DNA of 64,000 bases from Acetivibrio alkalicellulosi (GTDB lineage: Bacteria; Bacillota; Clostridia; Acetivibrionales; Acetivibrionaceae): contig VLTH01000003.1 in assembly GCA_008125075.1 (NCBI GenBank), forward strand, positions 394,618-458,617, given 5' to 3'. A program made the position numbers and the translations under genes. Below, one piece after another: positions 1 through 8,062 of this stretch. Numbering within the stretch: the first letter of the stretch is position 1; every line of letters begins with the position of its first letter. Below the pieces are notes generated by a model, which did not search any database, was not told the DNA's origin, and saw only the letters and a list, made by a program, of their open reading frames with translations.

Positions 1-1449
1 ATTTTATTTGTTTCAGCTGAATTGACGCCATTTGCTAAAACTGGAGGTTTGGCAGATGTAGCAGGTTCTTTGCCAAAATCTTTGGTTTCAATGGGCTATG
101 ATGTAAAAATAGCAGTTCCAAGATATCAGAAGATAGAAACAAAAATGAAATATATTGCAGATTTTCCTATAGAGATAGCTGCTCGACAAACAACATGTAT
201 TGTGAGAGAAGGGGAAATTGATTTTGAATATAATAAGAGAGATTGTAAAGTTCTTGTTTATTTTATAGATAATTACCATTACTTTAACAGGAAGGACATT
301 TACTCCTATTTTGATGATGCTGATAGGTTTGCTTTTTTTTGCAGGGCAGTTCTTGAAATGCTTCCGAAGATTAATTTTAAACCAGATGTAATACATTGTA
401 ACGATTGGCACACAGGTCCTTTGTGTATGCTTTTGAATGAAAAGTATAAAGAATATTCTTTTTATAAAGATATAAAAACACTATTTACCATACATAATTT
501 GCAATATCAGGGCAATTTCCCTAAAAACGCTTTAGCACTTTTTAGATTAACTGATGAAATATTTGTACCAGAAAAAGTTGAGTTTTATGGTATGTTTAGT
601 TTTATGAAAGCTGGGATTGTATATTGTGATATTATAAATACTGTTAGTGAAAATTATGCTAAAGAAATTCAAACATCACAATATGGGTGTAAAATGGATG
701 GATTATTAAAAGTTAGATCAAAAGACCTTTATGGAATTGTAAATGGAATTGACTATGATATCTTTAATCCTGATACAGATCGAAGGTTATATAAAAACTA
801 CAATATAGAGACATTAAACAACAAAAAAAATAACAAGTATCAATTACAAAAAGAGCTTCAACTTCCTAAAAATGATGTGCCTATAATTGGTTTAGTATCA
901 AGATTTGCAGAACAAAAAGGTTTAAACTTTATAATGGATAAAATTGATGAAATAATTAAAAATGACCTTCAACTTGTTTTGCTTGGTGAGGGTGATGACT
1001 ATTATGAGACAGGATTTACTGAGCTAGCAAAAAAGTATCCTGATAAAATTGCTGTATCTATTGGATTTAATGCACCATTAGCTCATAGGATATATGCTGC
1101 AAGTGATTTTTTTCTAATGCCATCTAGATTTGAACCTTGCGGCTTAGGTCAGTTAATTAGCTTAAGATACGGTGCAATTCCAATAGTACGATCAACAGGT
1201 GGTTTAGCTGAAACAGTTATTGATGTTGAAAAAGATAAAGAAAGGGGAAATGGATTTACATATAAGGATTTTACAGATGAAGAGATGGTGAAAACAATTA
1301 ACAGGGCTATTAATTATTATAACATAAGAAAAGAAGAATGGAATGAATTAGTTAAGAAGGCCATGACCATTGATTTTTCATGGGATAAGTCCGCAAAGAA
1401 ATATGCTTTATTATATGAAAAGCTTGTTGAAGATAAAAGAATCCCTTAA
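1..1449 (+). CDS. glgA: Glycogen synthase, 5' end cut by window edge
   Basis: GT5 glycogen synthase, which transfers glucose from ADP-glucose to the end of an alpha-1,4-glucan in the cytoplasm. The frame is open from base 1 and reads ILFVSAELTPFAKTGGLADV, the family N-terminus, so only the initiator and about one residue lie outside the window; the TTG at 22 is not the start. The KTGGL motif (visible residues 13-17) contacts ADP-glucose. EPCGLGQ from residue 378 carries the conserved C-terminal Glu, followed by STGGL. The 482 visible residues match the usual length of about 480. It may work with the phosphohexomutase at 24.3 kb in glycogen storage, which is inference. Confidence 0.96.
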   Translation: MLFVSAELTPFAKTGGLADVAGSLPKSLVSMGYDVKIAVPRYQKIETKMKYIADFPIEIAARQTTCIVREGEIDFEYNKRDCKVLVYFIDNYHYFNRKDIYSYFDDADRFAFFCRAVLEMLPKINFKPDVIHCNDWHTGPLCMLLNEKYKEYSFYKDIKTLFTIHNLQYQGNFPKNALALFRLTDEIFVPEKVEFYGMFSFMKAGIVYCDIINTVSENYAKEIQTSQYGCKMDGLLKVRSKDLYGIVNGIDYDIFNPDTDRRLYKNYNIETLNNKKNNKYQLQKELQLPKNDVPIIGLVSRFAEQKGLNFIMDKIDEIIKNDLQLVLLGEGDDYYETGFTELAKKYPDKIAVSIGFNAPLAHRIYAASDFFLMPSRFEPCGLGQLISLRYGAIPIVRSTGGLAETVIDVEKDKERGNGFTYKDFTDEEMVKTINRAINYYNIRKEEWNELVKKAMTIDFSWDKSAKKYALLYEKLVEDKRIP

Positions 1450-1473
1450 ATAGGGGCTATTTTTAGTGAACTC

Positions 1474-1529
1474 GTTTAGCTAAAGCAAAACATTAGGGCT
1501 TTAGGTGGAGAATCTATTCTACCTGAAGA
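1474..1529 (+). repeat. Dispersed repeat family 2, copy A
   Basis: A 56-bp intergenic element starting GTTTAGCTAAAG and ending ACCTGAAGA, with the core CTTTAGGTGGAGA. About three quarters of its bases match the reverse complement of 45577-45632, and its first 40 bases match 53713-53752. The half around GGTGGAGA and TCTACC can fold into a hairpin. No reading frame is shared between copies. Confidence 0.6.
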
Positions 1530-1592
1530 ATATAAGAGGAAATGAACCTTATAGAATGTGGGATCTTAGAAGAAGATAAAAGAGGAGAATAA

Positions 1593-2222
1593 ATGGACAT
1601 AAGAGAAAGGGTAAGACATATTATATACATATTTGATAAAACATATGGTGATGCACAGTGTACGTTGAAATACAACAAGCCCCTTGAGCTTTTAATATCC
1701 ACCATATTAGCTGCTCAGTGCACTGATGAAAGAGTAAATATTGTAACTGAAAAACTATATAAGAAGTATATAAGCATAAGCCATTTTGCTAACGCAGACT
1801 TAAATGAACTAGAAGAGGATATTAAACCTACTGGTTTTTTTAGAAATAAAGCTAAAAATATTAAAGAGACATGTAGGATTTTAATAGATAAATACAATGG
1901 TCAAATACCTGACAATATGGAGGATTTATTAAAGTTACCGGGTGTTGGAAGAAAAACAGCTAATCTGATTTTAGGTGATATATATGGTATTCCCGGTATT
2001 GTTGTAGATACCCATGCAAAGAGGTTAAGTAACAGAATAGGCCTTAGCAATAGTAGTGATGCAAAAAAAGTTGAGTTTGATTTGATGAAAGTAGTGCCAA
2101 CTGAGAATTGGTCAAAATTATGTCATCAGATGGTGTATCATGGACGGGCTGTATGCAAGGCAAGAAAGCCTGATTGTGAAAACTGTAAAATTATAAAGTA
2201 CTGTAACTATGGAAGCTCGTGA
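1593..2222 (+). CDS. nth: Endonuclease III (DNA glycosylase/AP lyase)
   Basis: Base-excision repair enzyme that removes oxidised pyrimidines and cleaves the abasic strand. The helix-hairpin-helix LPGVGRKTA carries the catalytic Lys at residue 121, and VVDTHAKR carries the catalytic Asp at 139. Four cysteines (188, 195, 198, 204) have the C-X6-C-X2-C-X5-C spacing of the [4Fe-4S] cluster. The 209-residue length is typical. An AGAGGAG ribosome site precedes the ATG. It follows glgA by 143 bases that hold a dispersed repeat. Nothing looks damaged. Confidence 0.97.
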   Translation: MDIRERVRHIIYIFDKTYGDAQCTLKYNKPLELLISTILAAQCTDERVNIVTEKLYKKYISISHFANADLNELEEDIKPTGFFRNKAKNIKETCRILIDKYNGQIPDNMEDLLKLPGVGRKTANLILGDIYGIPGIVVDTHAKRLSNRIGLSNSSDAKKVEFDLMKVVPTENWSKLCHQMVYHGRAVCKARKPDCENCKIIKYCNYGSS

Positions 2223-2263
2223 ATGTCTATATTTAAAATTTGAACAAACAAGGAAGTGTGTTC

Positions 2264-3934
2264 ATGAGAAAAAATGAAAAATATGAATATATGTATATTA
2301 ATTTCACATGGATTTTTATTTTGATAGGTACTTTCTTTGTTATAACTTTAGACTATATTATTCAATATCAAAATCAAATTTACTTGAGCACGCAAAGCAA
2401 AATATATTTTTTGTTTTTAGTAGTTGCAATGAATTTTTTTAAAAAGTACATGTTAAAAAGAAGTTTATTTTATAATAAATTTATTTTTTACTTTCATCGA
2501 TTACTTGAACCTCTATTTATTTTGTTTTCTGTAGTTTTTTTAGGCTTTGGAGAATGGGTTTTTATATTACTTGTTTTCTTTGTGCTTACAACAACTCTTG
2601 AAAAAGGCAAAAAAGTTGCTCTTTTGTTAGTAGGGCATTCTTTTATTTGTGGATTTGTGATTCAAATTATAAAGTTATATTTATATAGGGATATGATTGA
2701 TGGAGACTACAGAGTAAATACCATTTTAAGTATGATTTTTATCCACATTATTCTTCTTCTATTTGCCTTACTATGCGGGAAAATATATACGGATAATTAT
2801 GAAAATGAGCAGCAAAATAAAAAGCTATTTTCTGAGCTTGCAAGCAGGTATGATCAATTAGCACTTGCGCAGGAAGAAATAAAGAATCAAAATGAAAAGC
2901 TTAAGGATACAAACTGTAAAGTGGAAGATACCAATAAAAAGCTTTTAGAAAGCTTAGCAGAACTATATACAGTTCAGCAGATTGCTCAGGCTATAAGTTC
3001 TATATTTGATATAAAAGAGCTTTTACAACATGTTAATGACATAATAATTGGTGTTATGGGTGTGAACAATTCTACCATTTTACTATTTGATGAAATAAGA
3101 GATAAATTAAGAATTCATACTACAAATATAACTAAGCGAGAAGATTTAATATCAATAAACGATAATATTAATTGTGAGTTGCTTATGGAAGCACTTAACA
3201 GTGGTAATTCTATAATTGAAAATTTTGCAGATCCTAAAGAATATCCATTTGTTCAAAATAGAGATATTAATTCTATAATATGCATTCCTCTAATAACAAA
3301 ATCAAAAAAGTTTGGACTTGTATTAATTGAGCACAAATATGCAAATGCTTTTGATGATAATAATTTAAGGCTTATGAATATAATAGGAAAACAGGTTGGT
3401 ATAGCATTAGAGAACGCTGAGTTGTACCAAAAAATGCAGGTAATGGCTATGGTAGATAGTTTGACAGGAATATATAACAGGCTCTACTTCCAGGATAGAC
3501 TTAAAAGTGAATTTGAAAATGCTAAAAATAATAAATACCCATTGTCCCTTGCGATTTTTGATATAGATCATTTTAAGAAATTTAATGATACATATGGTCA
3601 TTTATTTGGAGATAAAGTGTTAACTCATATCGCACTTTTAATAAAAAACTCATTAAGAAGTGGAGACATTGTTGCAAGATTTGGAGGAGAAGAATTTGTT
3701 ATATTGTTTCCAAGGACAAATCTTAAAAGAGCCTATGAGAAGGTTGAGCATCTCAGAAAAAAAGTAGAAAAAACAATAATCAAGGATGAGCTTATATCTG
3801 CGTCGGTGACTATTAGTTTTGGTGTTTCTTCTTATCCAGAGTTTGCAAATTCAGAGGCGGATCTTTTAAAAACGGCAGACAATGCTCTATATACAGCAAA
3901 AGAAAACGGCAGAAATTGTATAAGGACTCCGTAA
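2264..3934 (+). CDS. Membrane GAF-GGDEF diguanylate cyclase
   Basis: Probable enzyme that makes cyclic di-GMP from two GTP. About six hydrophobic segments fill residues 1-175, followed by a coiled coil (about 180-235), a GAF-type sensor domain (about 235-380) and a C-terminal GGDEF domain. The active-site loop is intact as RFGGEEF, and the RSGD five residues before it fits an inhibitory product-binding I-site (RxxD). I chose the ATG at 2264 because AAGGAAG lies just upstream; a longer frame from the TTG at 2241 has no ribosome site. The ligand of the GAF domain cannot be told. A cyclic-di-GMP riboswitch lies about 20 kb away. Confidence 0.9.
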   Translation: MRKNEKYEYMYINFTWIFILIGTFFVITLDYIIQYQNQIYLSTQSKIYFLFLVVAMNFFKKYMLKRSLFYNKFIFYFHRLLEPLFILFSVVFLGFGEWVFILLVFFVLTTTLEKGKKVALLLVGHSFICGFVIQIIKLYLYRDMIDGDYRVNTILSMIFIHIILLLFALLCGKIYTDNYENEQQNKKLFSELASRYDQLALAQEEIKNQNEKLKDTNCKVEDTNKKLLESLAELYTVQQIAQAISSIFDIKELLQHVNDIIIGVMGVNNSTILLFDEIRDKLRIHTTNITKREDLISINDNINCELLMEALNSGNSIIENFADPKEYPFVQNRDINSIICIPLITKSKKFGLVLIEHKYANAFDDNNLRLMNIIGKQVGIALENAELYQKMQVMAMVDSLTGIYNRLYFQDRLKSEFENAKNNKYPLSLAIFDIDHFKKFNDTYGHLFGDKVLTHIALLIKNSLRSGDIVARFGGEEFVILFPRTNLKRAYEKVEHLRKKVEKTIIKDELISASVTISFGVSSYPEFANSEADLLKTADNALYTAKENGRNCIRTP

Positions 3935-3996
3935 GTAAACATTCGTGGGTATAAAATCAAAAAACTCTATTGTAAAAATTATTTTGAGAATAGGTT

Positions 3997-4698
3997 TTAA
4001 GAATCTATTGATGTTTTAAAAGAATTCACCATATGCCAGAATATTTCTGATTCTTTTTTATTCCACAGGTCTTCAGGAACAAAGTAGCTTAGTCTATACA
4101 TCTTTTCATTGTGTTTTAAAAATACTTCAGAACCTATAATATTTTTATTATCTAAGGTAGGCACACTGTAATTCCAATAATAACCAGGAAGATTATTAAC
4201 TGTAATAGCTTTTTGATTAAAGTAGTTATATTTTTGATCTGATAATGAAAGAGAATTTTTTAAAAAATCATCTAATTCATGGTCAAAACTCCATGCCTGA
4301 ATAAAACCATGTATTTGACTAGATTTATTTCTAAAGCTTATATGATAGAGAACTTGAGTATCATGAAAATTTTGTTCACTTAATTCAAATATAGAAGGAT
4401 AACTGAATGAAAATCCTCCATTAAGAGATTTATGAGTAGAAAACTCCTCAGGTAAAGGTTTTTTTAAGCTGTGGCTGGTTTCAATAGATAAATCTCCAAT
4501 ATTTTTATTAATAAATATATTATCAATGCTATATTCAATAGGGTATGAAAATGATAAATGATTATCAACTGTGGCATTTACAAAAAGGTGGTCATTTAGA
4601 ATTAGACTGCTAATTAAGAAAATAAATATCCAAAACAAAACAATGAAAGAAAGAAGCATTATTCGTCTTTTGTAGTTTTTTATATAAATAATATACAA
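3997..4698 (-). CDS. Membrane-anchored exported protein of unknown function
   Basis: A 233-residue protein with one N-terminal hydrophobic segment (about residues 14-34) and an extracytoplasmic remainder. The middle and end (LSFSYP, FSFSYPS, LPGYYWNYS, WHMVNSF) resemble PsbP/DUF1795-like lipoproteins of clostridia, but this is a weak pattern judgement. The TTG at 4698 is chosen because an AGGGGGC ribosome site precedes it; the next Met (codon 14) lacks one. It converges on the GGDEF gene and ends 62 bases from it. No catalytic motif is visible. Confidence 0.65.
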   Translation of the reverse strand: MYIIYIKNYKRRIMLLSFIVLFWIFIFLISSLILNDHLFVNATVDNHLSFSYPIEYSIDNIFINKNIGDLSIETSHSLKKPLPEEFSTHKSLNGGFSFSYPSIFELSEQNFHDTQVLYHISFRNKSSQIHGFIQAWSFDHELDDFLKNSLSLSDQKYNYFNQKAITVNNLPGYYWNYSVPTLDNKNIIGSEVFLKHNEKMYRLSYFVPEDLWNKKESEIFWHMVNSFKTSIDS

Positions 4699-4796
4699 AG
4701 CAGTAGCCCCCTTTTTTAAGCTTTATATAGTGTATTCAGTTTGTTAAAAAATAAGACATATTTAAAGAAAAAAGATATGGGATAATATAGAAATTG

Positions 4797-4839
4797 CTAC
4801 ATAATATTCACACAATAAGGATTTTTGAATATTATGTAG
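4797..4839. promoter_or_regulatory. Perfect 13-bp inverted repeat upstream of spoVM
   Basis: CTACATAATATTC (4797-4809) and its exact reverse complement (4827-4839) flank a 17-base loop, 38 bases before the spoVM start. No run of T follows, so it is not an ordinary terminator. It could be an operator or a leader-RNA hairpin. Confidence 0.55.
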
Positions 4840-4876
4840 TGGAGAGATTTATTTATTAGGGGGAGGAGTGTTTTAG

Positions 4877-4948
4877 ATGAAGATAGTGGTAGTAAAAATG
4901 CCAAAGTTTTTTGGTAGTATTATTAGAAAGGTACTTAAAATGGATTGA
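4877..4948 (+). CDS. spoVM: Stage V sporulation protein SpoVM (23 residues)
   Basis: A tiny gene encoding MKIVVVKMPKFFGSIIRKVL followed by KMD. It matches the Bacillus subtilis SpoVM pattern (MKFYTIKLPKFLGGIVRAML...), including the PKF helix break and the amphipathic helix that senses the convex forespore membrane and anchors SpoIVA. A GGGGGAGGAG ribosome site precedes the ATG and a strong terminator follows. In Bacillus spoVM is also next to rpmB with recG nearby, and here rpmB and recG follow at once, though rpmB is inverted. The partner gene spoIVA is at 54 kb. Confidence 0.92.
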   Translation: MKIVVVKMPKFFGSIIRKVLKMD

Positions 4949-4973
4949 TTATCTTACCAACAAATAGTAACAT

Positions 4974-5009
4974 AAAAAAGTGTATCAAATAATAAGGATA
5001 CACTTTTTT
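4974..5009. terminator. Terminator between spoVM and rpmB
   Basis: The stem AAAAGTGTATC / GATACACTTTT has a 10-base loop and a T run on the spoVM strand and, because of the A run, also on the rpmB strand. It probably ends both convergent genes. Confidence 0.85.
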
Positions 5010-5036
5010 GTATGAAACCTAAAAAATTAAAAAACA

Positions 5037-5225
5037 TTAAACTGCTCTTGTGACCTTGTTTGAACGTAGACATCTGGTACATATGCTTATTGTCTTTGGT
5101 GTACCATTATCAACAATTCTTACTTTTCTTATATTTGGTTTCCAAGACCTATTAGTTTTCCTGTTTGAGTGACTCACTTTTAAACCAAAAATTTTATCTT
5201 TGCTACATACATCACATCTTGCCAT
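5037..5225 (-). CDS. rpmB: Ribosomal protein bL28
   Basis: Large-subunit ribosomal protein of 62 residues. It has the usual N-terminus MARCDVCSKDKIFG, the SHSNRKTNRSWKPNI core and a C-terminal CTRC pair. The N-terminal CxxC (CDVC) and the later CTRC make this a zinc-binding C+ type. AAAGGAGGTG lies well placed before the ATG. It is transcribed alone, convergent with spoVM. Confidence 0.97.
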   Translation of the reverse strand: MARCDVCSKDKIFGLKVSHSNRKTNRSWKPNIRKVRIVDNGTPKTISICTRCLRSNKVTRAV

Positions 5226-5294
5226 TTATATTACACCTCCTTTTAAGATGGAGAAATATTGATCAATTAACCACGTATTATCAGACCATTAATT

Positions 5295-5324
5295 ATTTTA
5301 ACACATAGTTTAGCTTAACCGCAA
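5295..5324 (-). promoter_or_regulatory. Probable sigma-A promoter of rpmB
   Basis: On the minus strand, TTGCGG (5324-5319) and TAAAAT (5300-5295) are 18 bases apart. Only rpmB lies downstream. Confidence 0.55.
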
Positions 5325-5373
5325 GTTTTTTTCAAAAAAAGTTTCTTAATTTATGAAATTTATATTATGGTAA

Positions 5374-5595
5374 CACTAAAGGGTGCATATTTTTTAAGTG
5401 AAGAAAAACATGGAAGAAACATTGTGAAGCAAGTTTTAGAGCCTGTTAATGCGACGAGGAAAGGGAGAGCATCCTTCTTCGCAAAGCGAGTTTTGTTCGA
5501 CCCCGAGGAGCATTTACAGGCTCTAGACTGCGTAACTTAAGTTTCTGGAATGTTTTTCTTCACATTTATTACATGCACCACACCAAAGGGTGCAT
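5374..5595. repeat. About 200-bp imperfect inverted repeat flanked by a 15-bp direct repeat
   Basis: The outer arms GGTGCAT (5382-5388) / ATGCACC (5573-5579) and GTGAAGAAAAACAT (5398-5411) / ATGTTTTTCTTCAC (5550-5563) pair exactly. Further in, TAGAGCCTGTTAATGC pairs imperfectly with GCATTTACAGGCTCTA. CAC(T/C)AAAGGGTGCAT occurs at both ends (5374-5388 and 5581-5595) with one difference. No convincing protein is encoded. It looks like a small non-autonomous mobile element or a large structured RNA. A fragment of one arm recurs at 38983. It fills most of the gap between rpmB and recG. Confidence 0.65.
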
Positions 5596-5680
5596 TTGCA
5601 GCGTAAGGTCTCATGTATTATAATTATTAATTATATTTGAGTTTTAGCTAAGCAAATTTATAGAGGTGTGAGTGAAGCTT

Positions 5681-7744
5681 ATGAGTGATATATATAACAA
5701 ATCTATAACTGCTATAAAAGGTATTGGAGCTACTCGGGCCAAGCTTTTTAATAGGTTGGGTATCTTTACTGTTGAGCAGTTGATTAACTATTTTCCAAGG
5801 GATTATGAAGATAGAAGTCACATAAAAAAAATAGTTGATTTAGAAGATGAAGAAAAAGTTGCATTCGAAGGTATTGTAAATTCAGGTGTTCAGGAGAAAA
5901 TATTAAGAAAGGGCCTTACAATATACCAGATAATGGTAAAAGATGAAACAGGAAGTATTTTGGCAATATGGTATAACCAAAATTATATAAAGAGGATTTT
6001 TAAAAAAGGCGAAAGATATATTTTTTATGGAATGATATCTAGAAAATTTAATACTTTAAAGGTGCAAAGCCCTGTTTATGAGAAAGGAGATGCAAAAAAA
6101 ATAATTGGCATCATACCTGTTTATGCATCTACTAATGGTTTGACCCAGAATATTATAAGAGCTTCAATTAAAGAGGCATTAGGACTTACAGTTAAAGGTC
6201 ATGAAGATATATTTCCAAAATGGTTAAAAGACAAGTACAATCTTGCCCATATAAACTATTCAGTTCATAACATTCACTTTCCAATGAGTGATGATGATTT
6301 TAAAAAAGCAAGGTATAGATTGGTATTTGAAGAGCTGTTCTTGCTACAGCTTGCTCTTTTATGTATAAAAAATACTTTCCAAAAGGACAAAGATGGAATT
6401 AAATTTGATGATTTTTATCAAAAAGAAAGAGAATTTACCCAAAAGATAGGTTTTGAGCTAACAAATGCTCAAAAAAAAGTATTTGATGAAATAAAAAAAG
6501 ATATGGAAAGCAAGAAGGTTATGAATAGGCTTGTTCAAGGTGATGTAGGTTCAGGAAAGACAATTGTAGCTTTTTTAGCTCTTTATAAGGCTGTTTTAAA
6601 TGGTTGCCAAGGGGCATTAATGGTACCAACTGAAATTTTAGCAAGGCAGCATTATGAATCTATATGTAATTTGATGAGTAAGGAAGATATTAAGATTGCT
6701 CTTCTCATTGGAAGTCAATCAAAAAAACAAAAAAGTGAAATTTTAAGTAAGCTAGAAAAAGGAGAATTTAATATAGTAATTGGAACTCATGCAATAATAC
6801 AGGAAAGTGTTAAGTTCTTTAATTTAGGACTTGTTATAACAGATGAGCAGCACAGGTTTGGTGTAAGACAGAGAGCTGTGCTTTCTAATAAGGGTAAAAA
6901 TCCAGATATGATAGTAATGACAGCCACACCAATACCAAGAACACTTGCTCTGATTTTATATGGAGATCTGGATATATCTATAATTGATGAGCTGCCGCCT
7001 GGAAGGAGGCCTATTGAAACTTATATTGTAGATAACAGTATGAGAGAGAGGATAAACAACTTTATAAGAAAAATGGTATCTTCAGGCCATCAGGTATACA
7101 TTGTGTGTCCTTTAGTTGAAGACTCAGAGTCGGTAGATGCAAAATCTGCACAAAAACTTGCAGAGAAAATTGCAAAAGAAGATTTTAAAGATTTAAATGT
7201 AGGATTAATTTATGGAAAAATGAATGGAAAAGATAAAGATGGGGTTATGGGAAAATTCTTAGATGGAGAAATTGATATATTAGTATCAACTACTGTTATT
7301 GAAGTTGGAGTAAATGTTCCAAATGCTGTATTAATGGTGGTTGAAAATGCTGAAAGATTTGGATTGTCTCAGCTTCACCAATTAAGAGGTCGTGTGGGAA
7401 GGAGTAGTTATCAGTCATATTGTATTTTGTATAATGAAAGTGCAAGTAAGGTGGCAAAAGAAAGAATGAGAGTAATGGAAAAAACCAATGATGGTTTTGT
7501 TATTGCTCAAAAAGACTTGGAATTAAGAGGGCCAGGTGAGTTTTTTGGAACCAGACAGCATGGAATACCGCAGCTTAAAATAGCAAATCTATATAATGAT
7601 ATAGACATTTTAAAGGAGGCACAAGAGGCAGCAATAGAGATACTAAAGCAAGACAGAGATCTTTCATTACAGGAGCACCTATTGTTAAATAAAAGGATAG
7701 AAAGTGATTTTAAAGAGAAATTAAATGAATTAAGTTTGAATTAA
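5681..7744 (+). CDS. recG: ATP-dependent DNA helicase RecG
   Basis: Helicase that remodels stalled replication forks and Holliday junctions. An N-terminal wedge/OB domain (about residues 1-235) precedes two helicase lobes with Walker A GDVGSGKT, DEQH box, MTATPIPRTLAL, VSTTVIEVGVNVPNA and QLRGRVGR. The C-terminal GPGEFFGTRQHG is a RecG hallmark. It is 687 residues from this ATG. A GTG at 5672 in the same frame is only three bases after the AGGTG site, while the ATG is twelve bases after it, so the start is uncertain by three residues. Confidence 0.97.
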   Translation: MSDIYNKSITAIKGIGATRAKLFNRLGIFTVEQLINYFPRDYEDRSHIKKIVDLEDEEKVAFEGIVNSGVQEKILRKGLTIYQIMVKDETGSILAIWYNQNYIKRIFKKGERYIFYGMISRKFNTLKVQSPVYEKGDAKKIIGIIPVYASTNGLTQNIIRASIKEALGLTVKGHEDIFPKWLKDKYNLAHINYSVHNIHFPMSDDDFKKARYRLVFEELFLLQLALLCIKNTFQKDKDGIKFDDFYQKEREFTQKIGFELTNAQKKVFDEIKKDMESKKVMNRLVQGDVGSGKTIVAFLALYKAVLNGCQGALMVPTEILARQHYESICNLMSKEDIKIALLIGSQSKKQKSEILSKLEKGEFNIVIGTHAIIQESVKFFNLGLVITDEQHRFGVRQRAVLSNKGKNPDMIVMTATPIPRTLALILYGDLDISIIDELPPGRRPIETYIVDNSMRERINNFIRKMVSSGHQVYIVCPLVEDSESVDAKSAQKLAEKIAKEDFKDLNVGLIYGKMNGKDKDGVMGKFLDGEIDILVSTTVIEVGVNVPNAVLMVVENAERFGLSQLHQLRGRVGRSSYQSYCILYNESASKVAKERMRVMEKTNDGFVIAQKDLELRGPGEFFGTRQHGIPQLKIANLYNDIDILKEAQEAAIEILKQDRDLSLQEHLLLNKRIESDFKEKLNELSLN

Positions 7745-7766
7745 GGCATAATTGTACAAAATAATT

Positions 7767-7966
7767 AAGGATTAGCTGAAATATTAGTTCCACTTTTCAC
7801 GGGGGCCTATTTGGCATCAAATAAGGCCTGAAGTGAAATAGTAGTGGAAGTATATTTCAGCAATCCAAGGATTAGCTGAAATATTAGTTCCACTTTTCAC
7901 GGGGCCTATTTGGCATCAAATAAGGCCTGAAGTGAAATAGTAGTGGAAGTTATATTTCAGCAATCC
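7767..7966. repeat. Tandem pair of 100-bp palindromic repeats (family 1)
   Basis: Two direct copies (7767-7866 and 7867-7966) differ only by two single-base indels. Each is a near-complete palindrome: GGATTagCTGAAATAT at one end against ATATTTCAGcAATCC at the other, then TTCCAC / GTGGAA, then CCTATTTG / CAAATAAGG around a GCAT loop. They lie between recG and rsmD and code for nothing. Diverged relatives occur at 9146, 16676, 47339 and 53671. Confidence 0.9.
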
Positions 7967-8000
7967 AAGACACTAAATGCTATAATTGTTAAAGTACTAG

Positions 8001-8028
8001 TTGACAATTGTACATGATAGTATAAAAT
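8001..8028 (+). promoter_or_regulatory. Probable sigma-A promoter of rsmD-coaD
   Basis: TTGACA (8001-8006) and TAAAAT (8023-8028) are separated by 16 bases, about 35 bases before the rsmD start. Confidence 0.65.
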
Positions 8029-8062
8029 AACATTATAACGATGAAAAACGGAGGAAAGTGTC

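Noticed and set aside
5440..5520. A second cyclic-di-GMP riboswitch, suggested by CGCAAAGCG
   Set aside because: The other conserved blocks are missing; the bases belong to a long inverted repeat.
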